Made by a program: the position numbers and the translations under genes. Shown here one piece after another: positions 33,567-44,576 of a DNA stretch of 64,000 bases (the first letter of the stretch is position 1; each line of letters begins with the position of its first letter). Location: assembly GCA_029953675.1 (NCBI GenBank), contig JAMWBK010000010.1:62001-126000 (forward strand), given 5' to 3'. This stretch comes from Rhodosorus marinus (taxonomy: Eukaryota > Rhodophyta > Stylonematophyceae > Stylonematales > Stylonemataceae). The notes below the pieces were generated by a model. It saw only the letters and a program-made list of their open reading frames with translations. It was not told the origin of the DNA and searched no databases.

Positions 33567-35144
33567 ATGCCTCTAGTTGTTGTTTGTGGAGTGCCAGCAA
33601 GCGGTAAATCGACTCTTTCTAGGTAAGCTCGAACGTCTGAGAGGAATCACAATCGTTAACAGCTGCTTCTTAACGGCTTGTTTTCTTCTATCTTGTCAAG
33701 GCTACTGTATGCGAAGCTGAACGATAGTGGGAAGAGCATCGCCCCTATCGTCAGTGATGACGATTGCGGGCTGCCTAGGAATGAAATGTACAGGTGAACG
33801 AAGGAACTGTCCTGGCAGCTTTCTGGCTCGCCTCAATCTCTAACTTTGCGCTTGCGCTACGTTCGTAGAAACTCAGCCGCTGAGAAACAAACTCGCTCAC
33901 TTTTGAAAGCCTCTATTCAGAGGAAGCTAACAAACCGGACCGTCGTTATTGCAGACTCGCTAAACTACATTAAAGTAAGCTACTACACCTTCCTGACACA
34001 CCGGAATTGGAGATGAAGAAAAAATGCCAATCACCCAGACTAATGCCTCAATAGGGCTTCCGTTACGAGCTTTTCTGTGTCGCGAGAGAAGCCGGAACTC
34101 AACTTGTACTGGTATTCTGCAACACAACGGCAGAAGAGTCTGCACTGCGAAATGAAGCCAGGCAACAGCGTGGAGAAGACGCGTACGAGATTGAGGGTGA
34201 GTAAGAACCCTTTTCCGGTAGCTGGGCAACTGCAAAAAAGCAGACGGAATCTCGCAAGGTCTTCGTATTAGCTGCTACTGAGCCATCTTTATCTTTCCTT
34301 CCACACAGTTCTGAACGGACTCCACGACCGTTTTGAGATGCCCACCCAAATGAACCGCTGGGAGCGACCTATGTTCATTGCAAACAATACTGGGAAGGAC
34401 CAAGATAACTTTGGGATAGAACTGGATGAAGTGATCCAATCTATTTGTAGGTTTCGGCCCATCAGCTGTAAAAGTTTTATTGCCTATTCACACCGTAACC
34501 TTCCGTGATCGTTTCTCCCCATCCCGCACCCGCAGTTGATGAGAAGCGGGCCCTGAGACCGAAGTACGTAACGCTTCTCATTCTTACGATATCAATAGAC
34601 AAATACAGTTCAACGATTTCCGCTGTCGAATGTGGTCGTTCCCCATTGCTCAATTTGCTCTTTTCTCCGTCACTTTGTTTTCGGCAGCCAAGCTACAGCG
34701 AAGCCCGAAGTTGCCAACACGGACGCACTTCAGATTTTAGACAGAGCGATGAACGGAGTCGAAAAGTCGCTCACGGAGAGTAAGGTCTAACGCCGATAGA
34801 CTTTGCGCAGAGCTCACGAGCTGCTTTATCTGAACACCTGTGCTTATTCTACCCAAATGTTCCGATGATAAGAACTTCCCTACGCTGAGGAGGGAGATCA
34901 ACTTGTAGTACCACCCGCGCGGAAGAGATTGATACTCATGAGGTGAGCCTACGTCCATAAAAGATTAACAGTTGACTTTCTATCCGGTGTTTCCCGGTAT
35001 CGCGGGTCGCGCGGAAGAAACTCGGCAACTAATCTCTATGTACTGCACAGGACGCCCACCGTAGCGGAAATTAGACGACATCGTCGGGCATATTTGAAGC
35101 TCGCCAACCTCCATCCTCCCACAGGTCGAGTACGCAAACATTGA
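33567..35144 (+). CDS. KTI12: KTI12 family P-loop protein (Elongator regulator)
   Basis: Nine exons join in phase to 272 aa: 33567-33622, 33701-33793, 33869-33974, 34055-34196, 34309-34446, 34536-34563, 34688-34779, 34873-34942 and 35051-35144. The N terminus is MPLVVVCGVPASGKST, a P-loop GxxxxGKS (residues 8-15). SLNYIKGFRYELFC is the diagnostic Kti12 block, here across intron 3. RFEMPTQMNRWERPMF corresponds to the family's R-F-E-x-P-x-x-x-N-R-W-x-x-P segment. The C terminus (TVAEIRRHRRAYLKLANLHP) is the tRNA-binding helix region. Kti12 binds and regulates Elongator, which makes the cm5U-type wobble modifications of tRNA. The protein is shorter than yeast Kti12 (313 aa) and stops soon after the helix. 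Exon 6 is only 28 nt. Exons 8-9 are less certain in their acceptors than the rest. Confidence 0.9.
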
Positions 35145-35435
35145 CCAGAACCGCTGGCCTTTCATCGGCAAGGTTTCGTGGTTGTCTCGAGTAGCAATTT
35201 GATTAATTTATATAAGAGCTTGATTGCGTTCGTGGGCTGAAGCTTAACGGGCGAACCTACCAAAAATCATGGGAATGACGACTGGGGCTCCTCTCTCTTT
35301 CTTTCTTCTTCGACCAAGACTCTGGAACAGGTCGCGGACGAGTTTGTTGAACACCTCAACGAGCAACTCAGAACTAGATGAGAAACACGATGCTGGATCT
35401 AGAAACAAAAAATCGCGACTACGGGCTTTGCGCAA

Positions 35436-37426
35436 TCACGGAGAAGAACGCCTCTGCTCTATGTACATTCTGCTGCTTCCTGAAATAAACCCATGGCGAC
35501 ATGGTACACGCCTAAAAACCTCCATTGCAGTGCTCCTTCGCGTGTATGGACTTTTCAGCCCTTTCCGTGGGAAGCAACTGGATCAAGACAGGGCTGAAAA
35601 GCCTGCGGAAAAACCAAAACCAAAATCCTTCCTAGTCCCTGCCGTACAGATTATCACAGCCAGAGGATACTGCGCTCGCAGCATCGGCAATCCTTTGTTG
35701 GGCATCTGCATACCGTTGTTGAAAGAGGTCTCGCTCAACGTTGGTATCCGAGGAGCCTATGAAGCTCAAAGGATTAGGGAAACCATTTTAGAGGACTCGA
35801 CGATCTCCCGACCGGTGATAGGACAAGCATGAGCGACCACAACTTACGGGAAGACTTTCCATCGACGTGCTGATTCTTGTACTGCTGCAGGTGCGTTTCT
35901 TTGGGACGCGAAGCCTGTCTAAGGATCTGGATTCTAGTTCTGAGCGAGTGCTCCACACGCGTATTCGCAATCAGCTTCCGAGAGTCCTGCGTGGCCAAAA
36001 AATCGTTTGGAGTGTGAGCAACTCGACGACAGCTTATAAAGTTGATCCATCATACACATACGTTTTGTGCAATGATGTTGCCCGGGTTTAAGATGTCCTT
36101 GTATACTTCCTTAACTGATTCGGAGCTGTCAGGAGCGGTGATTCTCCAATCGAGAGCGAGTCTGGAATCCGGCTTCTCAAGGTCTGTCTCTGTGTTCTCC
36201 TTGTCTGGATCGTTTGGTTCCTTGAACGATGACAATTCGCTGCGCTGAACCCGTTCCGGCTCTGGCCCCGGCTCCGGCTTCTCAGGAGTGCGTGTGTGGC
36301 GCAGCGGACTGGGATTCTGGAGAATTGGGACATCCGTGTGAAGGGTTTCGGAGTCATCTTCACGCGATAAATGGGGCAGCTCCGGAACATTCGAGCTTTC
36401 CATGACCAAGTTCACATGGTCAGCGCCCTGCAGTTCACGGGGCACGTTAGTTTGCGTTGCAGTTGAAGAAGCATCGGGAGTACTAGTCGTTGCGCTGCGG
36501 TTGGGCTCATTATCAGCAAGATCCCCGGAAGACGATCTTGCAACTACTGAGGGCTCCGTTTCCACTTCAGCACGGGTCCCTAGATTTCCACTCAGCTCCG
36601 TACGGCCTGTCGCGTCATCGTCTCGCCCTTGCGTCGTCATAGTTATTTCCAGCTGATCATGGTAAGCCCGTGGGGGAGAAGAAAATCAACAACAAATCCA
36701 GAAAATTTGATAAAAAACTCATGAGGACATAGGATTACCTCTTGCGTAGGGGCGAGCCCCTCGATTTGAATGGGCTTTTGTTCTCTCGCCTTATTTGTGC
36801 TTGGAGTAATCTGACGTCCAGGACGTACATTCGCTTCCAGCTTAGGGTGCTTTCTTATGGTCTGCCCCCTATCTTCAACTACTCCAGTACCTGGATCCAT
36901 GTCCTTTTGCTGTCTGCTGCTACGCAGGTTCACGGCAGACTTCGGATGTACCCTAGAACTTCTCTTTTTCAGTCTGAGTCCCTCAACTCCTCTTCGTGCA
37001 ATGACCTTCTCGAGAAACGAGCTTATCGCTATGGTGACTTTCTTCCTTGCACTGCTATCGGTTTCGATAGAGCGGAGGTGCTCTTGTCTGAGCGTATGAC
37101 CAAGATCCAGGAGGCGTAGCACCCTCAAAATACGCTTTGCATCAGTCGCTGCAGGCTAGGCATGAGCAAAACAGGATGTTAGACATCCCGGTTTTCAAAA
37201 AGGCACTCACTACAAGTGAGAAATGTGGGAACGGCGAGTTTGGTCGACGTACTGTCTTATCTTCTTCCTTGGTAGCAATAGTCCACTCCAAATCGTGTTC
37301 ATAACAGGCAGAAACTGAGCAAAATGCCTGAGAAGCACTATAGGCAGTCCACATCAATGCGCCTCCTTGCTTTCTCGCCGGTGGACATCCCAATCGGGAC
37401 AGTTTGTCGAAAACTTCGTCGTTCAT
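35436..37426 (-). CDS. Uncharacterised protein with a disordered acidic middle
   Basis: Seven exons chain in phase to 532 aa: 37426-37211, 37155-36739, 36652-36062, 35986-35848, 35756-35648, 35602-35520 and 35479-35436. No family was recognised. Residues 1-120 look folded (MNDEVFDKLSRLGCPP, AKRILRVLRLLDLGHTLRQE). About 120-215 is basic and low-complexity. Residues 215-410 are rich in Ser, Thr, Glu and Pro, and likely disordered. A charged helical region follows (SLRTRIQILRQASRPKETHL, ERDLFQQRYADAQQRIADAA). The start is supported by the A/C-rich tract at 37440-37640. The last two introns would be only 45 and 40 nt, well below the usual size here, so the C terminus is the weakest part. A 187-codon plus-strand frame at 35269-35832 overlaps it and is taken as the shadow. 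Confidence 0.55.
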
Positions 37427-39747
37427 CCTTATCAACGCCAGTCGAACCGACTATTAGGAAAGAACAAGAGCCAACCCCACCCCTACCCCTAATGAAACGA
37501 AGCAACTGTGCTCCCTCCTACGCACTATCATCGCTCCTTTTGCGCCCACTGTGTCCTTACCCCAGAATAGACTTCGGGTACCATTGCCGAAGAAGCTGTC
37601 TTTCCTCGCTCTCCCTCTCACGTCAACTATGAATCAGCAGTTGGATGCCAAACACTGGGGAACACTCCTATTTTCAATGAAAAATGGTATATTTCAAATG
37701 TCATATTCTTAACGGCTATTTCAATCAATTGTTTCTTGTAAATCATTTTCAAGTTGATTGAATCTATTCGAGAACTCGCAGGGCCTCCCGCGCTAGTTTT
37801 GGTAGCAAGCTCATGTGAAGCGCTGAAACGTGAAGAGTTGATGTACATCCTGTACCTCGAATCAGGAGCTAGGTGATGCCTATTTTCATACGGACGGGTG
37901 TTCTTCCGCGTTTACAGTGCCCATGCGGCTTGTACGCAAGCCCCGCGGCGGCCCCGTAGCAGAGATGGCACCAGTGACCTGTGTGAGCCGCTCTTGAAGG
38001 AGCGAGGTGTTATGACCTATTGCGGCCGAGTATCAGCTGTCGCGGGAAGACAACCCTCTGAACTTGGAAGCCAACGAGTGTTGAAGAAGGGAAGTGCGTT
38101 GTTTTCGCGCTCAGGAAATTGTCGGACTCTTTTGAGGTTTCATCCGTTGACGAAGATATGAAATGCTTGAGAAAGAAAAGAAAAAAAGCCATCCAACGTG
38201 CCATGCTAGACTCCAAGACATAGGTTCCTCCTGAAAAAGGGAATGGACGGCTAGCAAATATTATATATATATTATGTCATATATGTATTAGATATTGCTC
38301 ACTATGGAAACCGCTGTGGAAAGCCGCAGTTCGCATCAGTTTCCTACACTGCCTAGAGACGCCATACTCTGCGACGAGTGATGAACTACCCGCACAGCGT
38401 TGATCCTCGGTTTGAAACTGTAAATTTTTTTGATGTGCTTCTGATCTCGCTCTCCGTTTCCTCAAATATACTCAGATGCATGCTGCGTGCTCATAAGGAA
38501 TGTGTAGTAAGAACGATTCCTGACTAGAGCTTCTTTGCCTAGCTTTGACACCCCAACTGCTGGGTGTGGGTGGGGGGGGGATAAGCCCTTGACATGGTTC
38601 TAAAATTGGAAAAAGTTCACCTCACCAGTTCGAGAAAGACTAAATTTTATTTGAAATACATAGATCCCCTCCATGCCCAACGCTGTAGGGGGTTTTGAAA
38701 TTGATGAACGAAATATTGTGCCATAATCGGACCCGATCCAAATCTTCTGTGTCATATCTTTTTTATAGAGTAGTATAGTAGGGGTCATGATTTCTCCGAA
38801 ATACCTGTAAGATTAGTTAAAAACGGGAGAAAAAGAATTCCACAGTGCTCACAAGGGGGTGAGTACACTTCACTCTAAAGTCTTGGAGAAAGGTTGAGGG
38901 GGGGAATGAGACAAACAAGATTAGGTCGAGGTACGAAATATGAACCCCGATGAGGGAAGTCTCTCCATAACAGAGGACAAAAACACTTCAAAATACTACA
39001 CAAAAGAAGAACAAGCTATGGTTGAAATATTAAAATATATCAGCCATAGACAATTTTATTTCATCTATTCAATAATATATCACCTAAAAATAGATGATTC
39101 AAGTTTGTCACGTTCGGAAGGGTGGGGGTGTGTGGTAACCCTACTGCCAAGATGCGGAGAAGAATCAAAAGTTATCCTAAATGGACCGGCCCCTAATGGT
39201 CTTGAAAAGTATCGAATTCCAGAGCAAGGAGGAATGTATTCTCTATCTTGGGGTTAACAGAGTGACGATTTTCTTTTTAGGGAGACCCGGGGCGGGGGGG
39301 GGGGGGGAGAAGGAGTTTGACTGGCGGGGCAAAAAAATAACATGTTTTTGAAACGTTTTTTTTTTTTGGGAGGGTTGGGGACAACTATGATGGGGTTTGT
39401 TGGTATTTTTGTGAGGTTTGATAAAGAGGAGGGGGAAAGGAAAACGAAGGTGCGAAGAGTGGGGGGGTGCACACACCGACGTGATTTACATGTTGTGTTG
39501 GAGGGGGGATTGTTTCGAGCGCCTGCTTGGTGGGGATAGGGAGTTGATAATGTATTGATGAGAAAGGGAAAGATGGATTATGAAGAGGGAAGAGACGCAG
39601 TGAAGTTGTTGCTTTGTTGAGATTTTGATTAGCGGAGTTGTCAGGTGTGAACACGGGGGGGTGGGAGGTTTGGATTTCACTCTGCTATATATATTTGGTT
39701 TTGGGGCTGTGGTGGGAGGTTTTCGTCAGCGGGTTGGGTTTGAGGGA
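37427..39747. other. Divergent intergenic region, AT-rich core and homopolymer runs
   Basis: The left 200 bases are A/C-rich and the right about 460 bases are G/T-rich on plus, facing outward to the two flanking genes. Between them lie AT-rich segments (about 37640-37760, 38250-38290 and 38930-39080). An AT-rich 105-codon frame at 38940-39257 starts with ATG but has no recognisable domain. Confidence 0.45.
39280..39747 (+). promoter_or_regulatory. G/T-rich promoter-proximal tract of the PP2C gene
   Basis: The sense strand is dominated by G and T, with 16 C in the 180 bases 39361-39540 by my count. It holds a run of 14 G at 39294-39307 and 12 T at 39356-39367. It ends at the PP2C start codon and mirrors the tracts before other genes. 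Confidence 0.5.
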
Positions 39748-40689
39748 ATGTTGGGCGTACGAGTTGGTGGTGGACCGAAGGAGGGGAAGAAAGTGGAGTG
39801 CAGTCAAAGCGTGTTGCCGATGGAAAAACGCCGACCACCGGGGTTGACTTTGCCGGATAGAGGTGAGTTTGCGGTGCTGGTGCGCTCGGCGAGGGAGGGT
39901 CGAGATTGCGCTGAGCTTTCGGAAGGAGCGGATGGGGTATGGTGGGTTGTGTCTAGACAGGGAAGGTCGAGATCTTTTAACGAGGATGCGGTGGGTATTG
40001 TAGATGGAAAAGGTGTTTTTGCTGTGTTTGACGGACATGGCGGGAGGAAAGCCTCCCAGTTTGCTAGTGAGCACCTCATAAGACACTTCGAGGCACTATC
40101 GCATGGCGAAGTGGATATGCAGGAAGCGCTCAAACAGGCCTTTGTTAAGACTGACGAGGAATTTTACAACGGAAGTGGATCCGCAAGAGAAAAGTACGTG
40201 GGAACGACCGCCATTGCTGCAGTGCTCAGAAACGGGAAGCTGGTGGTAGGACACGTCGGAGATTCTCGCGCGGTGCTGGCGTCAAATGGAAAAGCAGTGG
40301 AACTCTCGCGAGATCATGTCACCTCAAGGGCAGACGAACTGAACAGAGTCAGGGCAAACGGTGGTTACATTCTTGGGGACCGAGTGAATGGAGTATTGAA
40401 AGTGACGAGAGCCATTGGTGACCATCCAGCAAAGAGCTTCATAATTGCGGAGCCGGAAGTTCTGGAGATGGAAATCGCAGACTGCTTTCAGTATTTAATA
40501 ATTGCATCCGATGGACTCTGGCAGCACTTCACGAATGAGCAGGCAGTAGAATTTGCGTGTAAGTATGGAAATGATGTGAAGACAGCGGCCCAAATGTTGG
40601 TGGAAGAAGCGCAGACGAGAGGTTCCTGTGACGACATAAGTGTACTTGTTCTTTCTCTGGAAAACTTCAAGAAAAAGAGTGAGGAATGA
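39748..40689 (+). CDS. PP2C-type protein phosphatase (PPM family)
   Basis: A single uninterrupted exon gives 313 aa from the ATG at 39748 (another in-frame ATG is at 39820). This is a Mg/Mn-dependent Ser/Thr phosphatase, as the PPM motifs appear in order: RSRSFNEDA, FAVFDGHGGRKAS (D95 and G96 are metal ligands), YVGTTAIAAVL, VGHVGDSRAVL, KVTRAIGD, ASDGLWQHF and CDDISVLVL. The usual DGLWD has become DGLWQ. The aspartates of DGLW and of CDDIS, expected to bind metal, are kept. About 60 residues precede the catalytic core and look non-conserved. No membrane segment or targeting signal is evident. It is one of the few intronless genes in the window, although a donor-like GTGAGT sits near codon 40 without a good matching acceptor. 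Confidence 0.92.
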   Translation: MLGVRVGGGPKEGKKVECSQSVLPMEKRRPPGLTLPDRGEFAVLVRSAREGRDCAELSEGADGVWWVVSRQGRSRSFNEDAVGIVDGKGVFAVFDGHGGRKASQFASEHLIRHFEALSHGEVDMQEALKQAFVKTDEEFYNGSGSAREKYVGTTAIAAVLRNGKLVVGHVGDSRAVLASNGKAVELSRDHVTSRADELNRVRANGGYILGDRVNGVLKVTRAIGDHPAKSFIIAEPEVLEMEIADCFQYLIIASDGLWQHFTNEQAVEFACKYGNDVKTAAQMLVEEAQTRGSCDDISVLVLSLENFKKKSEE

Positions 40690-40780
40690 AGAAAAGCAAA
40701 CTATCTGAAGCTTTCAAGAGTAGTCAAAGCTGAACCGCATTAGGAGCTCAGATTCTCAGCTATGAAGAGGCGCGGATCGG

Positions 40781-40820
40781 CGCCCGTTTTTTCTACTCGG
40801 CTCCCCTTTTTTCTACTCGG
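40781..40820 (+). repeat. Two tandem copies of a 20-bp unit
   Basis: CGCCCGTTTTTTCTACTCGG is followed directly by CTCCCCTTTTTTCTACTCGG, 17 of 20 identical. It lies about 90 bases after the PP2C stop, likely in its 3' UTR. Confidence 0.8.
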
Positions 40821-41531
40821 CTCTGGGGAGCAAGCATTTTTAGTTTGACATGTATGACTCAACAGTCTACCAAGTTCTGTTTTTTTATGAGGCTTCGGGA
40901 GGTCTCACAGAAGAACATCGTTCCGATGCGGAGTTTTTTCCTGCCTCGTGTGCGTTTCATGGGCAGGGGAAGCCAACTAACAGCTTGTCATTGATTCTTG
41001 TATTTAAGAAAACACTGTGGAGGGAAGATTAAATTTTGAAGGTACTCCCCACCTAACCCCCCAAGCCGGGCTTTATGAAATGCAAACAACTAAAACCAAC
41101 TTTGGGGTTGGCGTTGAAAACCCCGCAACACGATAAAAGCCTCCGAACGGGGATTTCTCAGCGTGTGGTGGGGAGCTGATAAGGAAGCGTTGTGGGCGAG
41201 ATTTTCCTTTCCCGAACAGGCTTTGACAGATTTGCCGTCTAAGTACGCTAACTCACGACAACGTAGCGGCTCTTTCTATGCTATTCTCCATTGTTTTTTT
41301 TTATGGCATTGGGCCAGTACTCGTGGACAGCTGCGTAAAATCAGGAGTCAATTTATTCCGCAGTAGGAGCAGTACGCTGCTGCGTGTGATATTTGAAAGA
41401 TCATCCTTTTCGCGAGCAGGACTGCCCGGTAGTGAGGCTTTAAGAGCAAGGAGCGTACACGCGCAGAGATTATTTTGCTTGCTCAGACCTTGGCAATGGC
41501 GTAATAGCCAAACAAGGATCAGTTGCAGAAT

Positions 41532-41615
41532 TCAAGTTTCAAAGATGTGTCGGGGCAGTATGGGGTTGTGAACTCAAGTTTGGAAAACGTCTCGGGGTAG
41601 TATGGGGTTGTGAAC
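41532..41615 (+). repeat. Two tandem 42-bp units abutting the SIMPL-protein stop codon
   Basis: Each unit starts TCAAGTTT and ends TATGGGGTTGTGAAC; the copies differ at a few positions near the middle. The next bases, TCAACTTTC at 41616, begin a third, partial unit and contain the reverse complement of the SIMPL gene's stop codon. The duplications therefore lie in its 3' UTR. Confidence 0.8.
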
Positions 41616-42694
41616 TCAACTTTCTCCCTGATCTGACCCAATCTGAAACACAGCCTCGATTTCCGCAACGACCTTGGTCACAGAGAAATCGAGCTTGAGG
41701 GAGCTTGATTTCTCCTGACCATCTTCAGCCTCCATATCCTCAGCCATCATAGCCATCGGCTGACGATGCATAGAATAGCCTCGGGACGCTTCGGGTGATC
41801 GAATTTAGTGATTTGACTCAGCGACAACGCAAAGGTGCTAGGGCGATTTGTGCGGCTCACTTTCAAACTTACGATTCTCCTTAATCCTCAGCAGCCTACC
41901 TCTCGTAGTCCCTGCTCCTCCGAGAAGGTCATCAACCTTCCCTATAGCGTTCTGGACAGCTTTCAGTCTGGCCTCGGTTTCGAACTTGCCGATATCTGAA
42001 ACTCCGAGATTGAAGTCCTCAATCCGGACGTCGTCACCACCTGTCTGGATAACCTATGGAAACCGGCCAATGACACAGGTACATATCAGCCCGAACCTCA
42101 GTACGGGTCGTTGGGATCACCCTTTTTCTTCTGCACCTTACCTCGTCCATAACCTTGCCCCCCTTTTCAATGTCCGCAACATGTATCCGGAGTCTGTTGA
42201 AGCAGGAATATCCGTCTACGTAACTCCTAGGAGAAGTTGAGAATTTTGAGATAAGCGCTTCTTGCGATGGTCGTATTTTACAGCACATCATTAGCTTACT
42301 TTCCAGTCCGCCGACTGTATTCGTATACGGGGTAGAGGCCAAACCCTACAGTCGACACGTCCGGAGCGACAATTCCGAGAGTGGCCAGCTGATCGATGAT
42401 CCTCTGCAACGTATCCAAGCTGGTCTTTCAGCTCTTGTTAACAAACAAAGCGTTGCGGGGCAGAGCAAAACCTACATTTGTTACCACGGCTACGAACTCT
42501 TTCGCTTCCTTACCGCTTTTGGAGCGCTTCTCGACGTTTGCATTGAAGACAACCTCATCTGGTGGTGCGTCGACCACACCCTTTCCTTGCACTGTAATCC
42601 GAGGGACAGTCTCAAGAAGCGCTGCATCAGACAGCACCTCCACTATCCCGAGACTGAAAAAGCTCAACGCAAGAATCCAACTCTTCACCACCAT
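41616..42694 (-). CDS. Secreted SIMPL-domain (DUF541) protein
   Basis: Five exons, 42694-42485, 42424-42300, 42226-42142, 42053-41900 and 41779-41616, join in phase to 245 aa. The N terminus MVVKSWILALSFFSLGIV is a clear signal peptide, probably cut near residue 22-25. Then comes the SIMPL opening strand ITVQGKGVVDAPPDEVVF (compare I-x-V-x-G-x-G-x-x-x-x-x-P-D in the family). LQRIIDQLATLGI follows, with IHVADIEKGGKVMDE and the later helix EARLKAVQNAIGKVDDLL. SIMPL proteins are found in bacteria and in scattered eukaryotes, and their biochemical role is mostly unknown; the family is named from a mouse IRAK-1-associated protein. Secretion or entry into the endomembrane system is inferred from the signal peptide. 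Two acceptors are unusual (AAAG before exon 2 and CGAG before exon 5), but phases close. Confidence 0.8.
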
Positions 42695-43916
42695 CTCAGC
42701 TGCTCAAAACACAGAAAAAAAACAACATACAACATACAATCCAAGCTCTCAAGGATATCTGCACTGCACCCCCAAAGCAGTCCCAGACGCGTACGCCCAC
42801 ACCCACCCGACCTTTTATACTCTTCCAGAAACCAGAAACACCAGAGGGCCTAATCCTTGACTGACCAACTCGCTCTAAACCGATCCCAAGTCCCCAGCGC
42901 AGCCAATCCAATACTCAATAATTCCGTTCCTAATACTCAGCTTCACCAACGAAACCCTAGGCCCTACCGTATATTCCCTATGTTCCTATCCCTCTTAGAA
43001 CAGAAACCTATAAAACTAACCAAAAACAACGAAATCAACACCGTCACTCTACCCAGAATATGGGGACCATACCCCCCACACGATACATTTTGTGTATAAA
43101 TGACCGTCAAAAATTAGGGTTGTCATAAAACGTCCGTTTAAAAAAAAAATAAGAACCTCCAATATGGAATAAAAACAAAGAAATCTCCACATCCCGAAGT
43201 AAATAATTATTTAAAAACCATGTCAAATTTCAAGTCACTTATTGGACAAGTTTTTTTCAAATAGTTTAGTCCAAACTCATTACAATAGTTTTGTTCACCA
43301 AACGAAATGTGACCAAACAAAACAAAAAACCGTGCCTAAATACACTTTCATTGAGGCAGCCTATTAGGTTATTGACTAGATTGTCTGTCTGGGGCCGGGA
43401 GGGAGGGGGTGCTGTTAACAACTTGAATAAACAAATAGAAAAGAACGCTTGAATTTTTTGATGAATTTACGTAATTTTTGGATATAGAGAGATCCGCGGT
43501 TTGATTTTCTTCTGGTGAAAAAAAATGGGCGGTCCTGTTTTTGGATATATTTACTAGTGAAAAGTATTGAGAAAAGGACTTTGTAGCTTTTGTAAGGAGC
43601 TTCAGTGGAGTACATTTCTTGTATAGTTTTCGGAGTGCTTCTTCGCACGCGGACTGCGAGAGGTTAATCCAATCTGGTTCTTGACAGATTGATGGGACAG
43701 TGTGCTGCTGTTCTTACTACTTGCTGCTGTGGTTCCACATCTAGAATGCCAGCACAGCTGCTCCTAGTAAGGCCGAGCACAGCTTTGCTGGGATCAAAAA
43801 AAAAGCCGAAACCAAACGCCTGGCTTATAGTCTGATCTGAGTATTTGAAGAGAGGATTGGATGAAATTTCGATTATTATTGATTACAGTGGATCCCGTTG
43901 GATCTGAAGAACGCTG
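42695..43916. other. Divergent intergenic region with opposed skew tracts
   Basis: 42700-43100 is A/C-rich on plus (promoter side of the SIMPL gene). 43100-43390 is AT-rich. 43390-43650 is G/T-rich, pointing to a plus-strand start to the right. A short ATG frame at 43692 begins MGQC (an N-myristoylation and palmitoylation-like start) but could not be linked to other exons with confidence. Confidence 0.45.
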
Positions 43917-44388
43917 ATGGGCGTGCCATGTGGTTCGGGATTCTCCCGGTTCGACGGACAGCACGCAGAGCTGGCTGGCACAGTTCCCCGATCTACTGGA
44001 TGCCTCGTGGTTTCAGAAATGAACTGTTCGGATTCATCCATGCAATATCACCTTGTCATTCTCGAGAGTGGGCGTGAGGTAATAACCAAAAAAGCATGGT
44101 CTGGGCTCGCGCACCAAAACAAGTCCCTACGCTTTCCAAATTTGTAAGCCTTATTGATTCTCGTGGGATAATTTCCTCGGCAGGGGGCGAATGGGGGAGG
44201 ATGGGGTTTCGTCATCTCTTAGAATTTTACGTCCTTTACCAGAAGGGCGTCTTTGTTCAATCAGGCCTGCCCCTGCGCAGGTGCAAGATACTGGGTCAGG
44301 CCTTGTCGCCCTATTTCACGGACCAGGTCCAATCGTCAAAACGCAATGGACTACATTGGACCACTCACTGCACGGGAATCTGGGCTAG
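43917..44388 (+). CDS. Putative small uncharacterised protein
   Basis: Two frames, 43917-44143 and 44184-44388, would join in phase across a 40-nt GT-AG intron to give 143 aa. No domain was recognised. The second exon has a Pro- and Gly-rich stretch (RPLPEGRLCSIRPAPAQ). Support comes mainly from the G/T-rich tract at 43390-43650, which predicts a plus-strand gene here. The intron is unusually short and an upstream exon may exist. It converges on the cyclin H gene, whose stop is 189 bp away. This could be wrong in structure or wholly spurious. Confidence 0.25.
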
Positions 44389-44576
44389 CCGTACGCCAAC
44401 ATTGTTACGTTAGGATATCCCGATGATGTTTTCGACGGAATCAACAACCGAACAGGTTAAGATCCGATCGACAACGAATATTGACATTCATGGATGTCCC
44501 CTGTCCAAACCTTGGCCGTAGCAACCCGTGGCCCGCACTTCATCTTTCATAGGGAATCTCTCGGGAGGTCGACTGC

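Larger units (their letters stand above)
40690..41615. other. Convergent intergenic region with two tandem repeats
   Basis: Lies between the PP2C and SIMPL-protein stop codons. Short frames have no domain. It contains the tandem repeats at 40781-40820 and 41532-41615. Confidence 0.45.

Noticed and set aside
35269-35832. 187-codon plus-strand frame
   Set aside because: It overlaps a minus-strand exon chain with continuous phases (35436-37426) and good donor and acceptor sites, and it shows no recognisable motif. It is kept as an alternative only.
39280-39660. Overlapping Pro/Ser-rich minus-strand and Gly/Val-rich plus-strand frames as genes
   Set aside because: They arise from the G/T-rich composition of the PP2C upstream tract, which depletes stop codons. 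The same artefact is seen at 4248-4568, 54142-54486 and 58040-58588.
43692-43830. MGQC-starting short frame as a myristoylated peptide gene
   Set aside because: A donor-like site follows, but no downstream exon in the right phase could be chosen with confidence.
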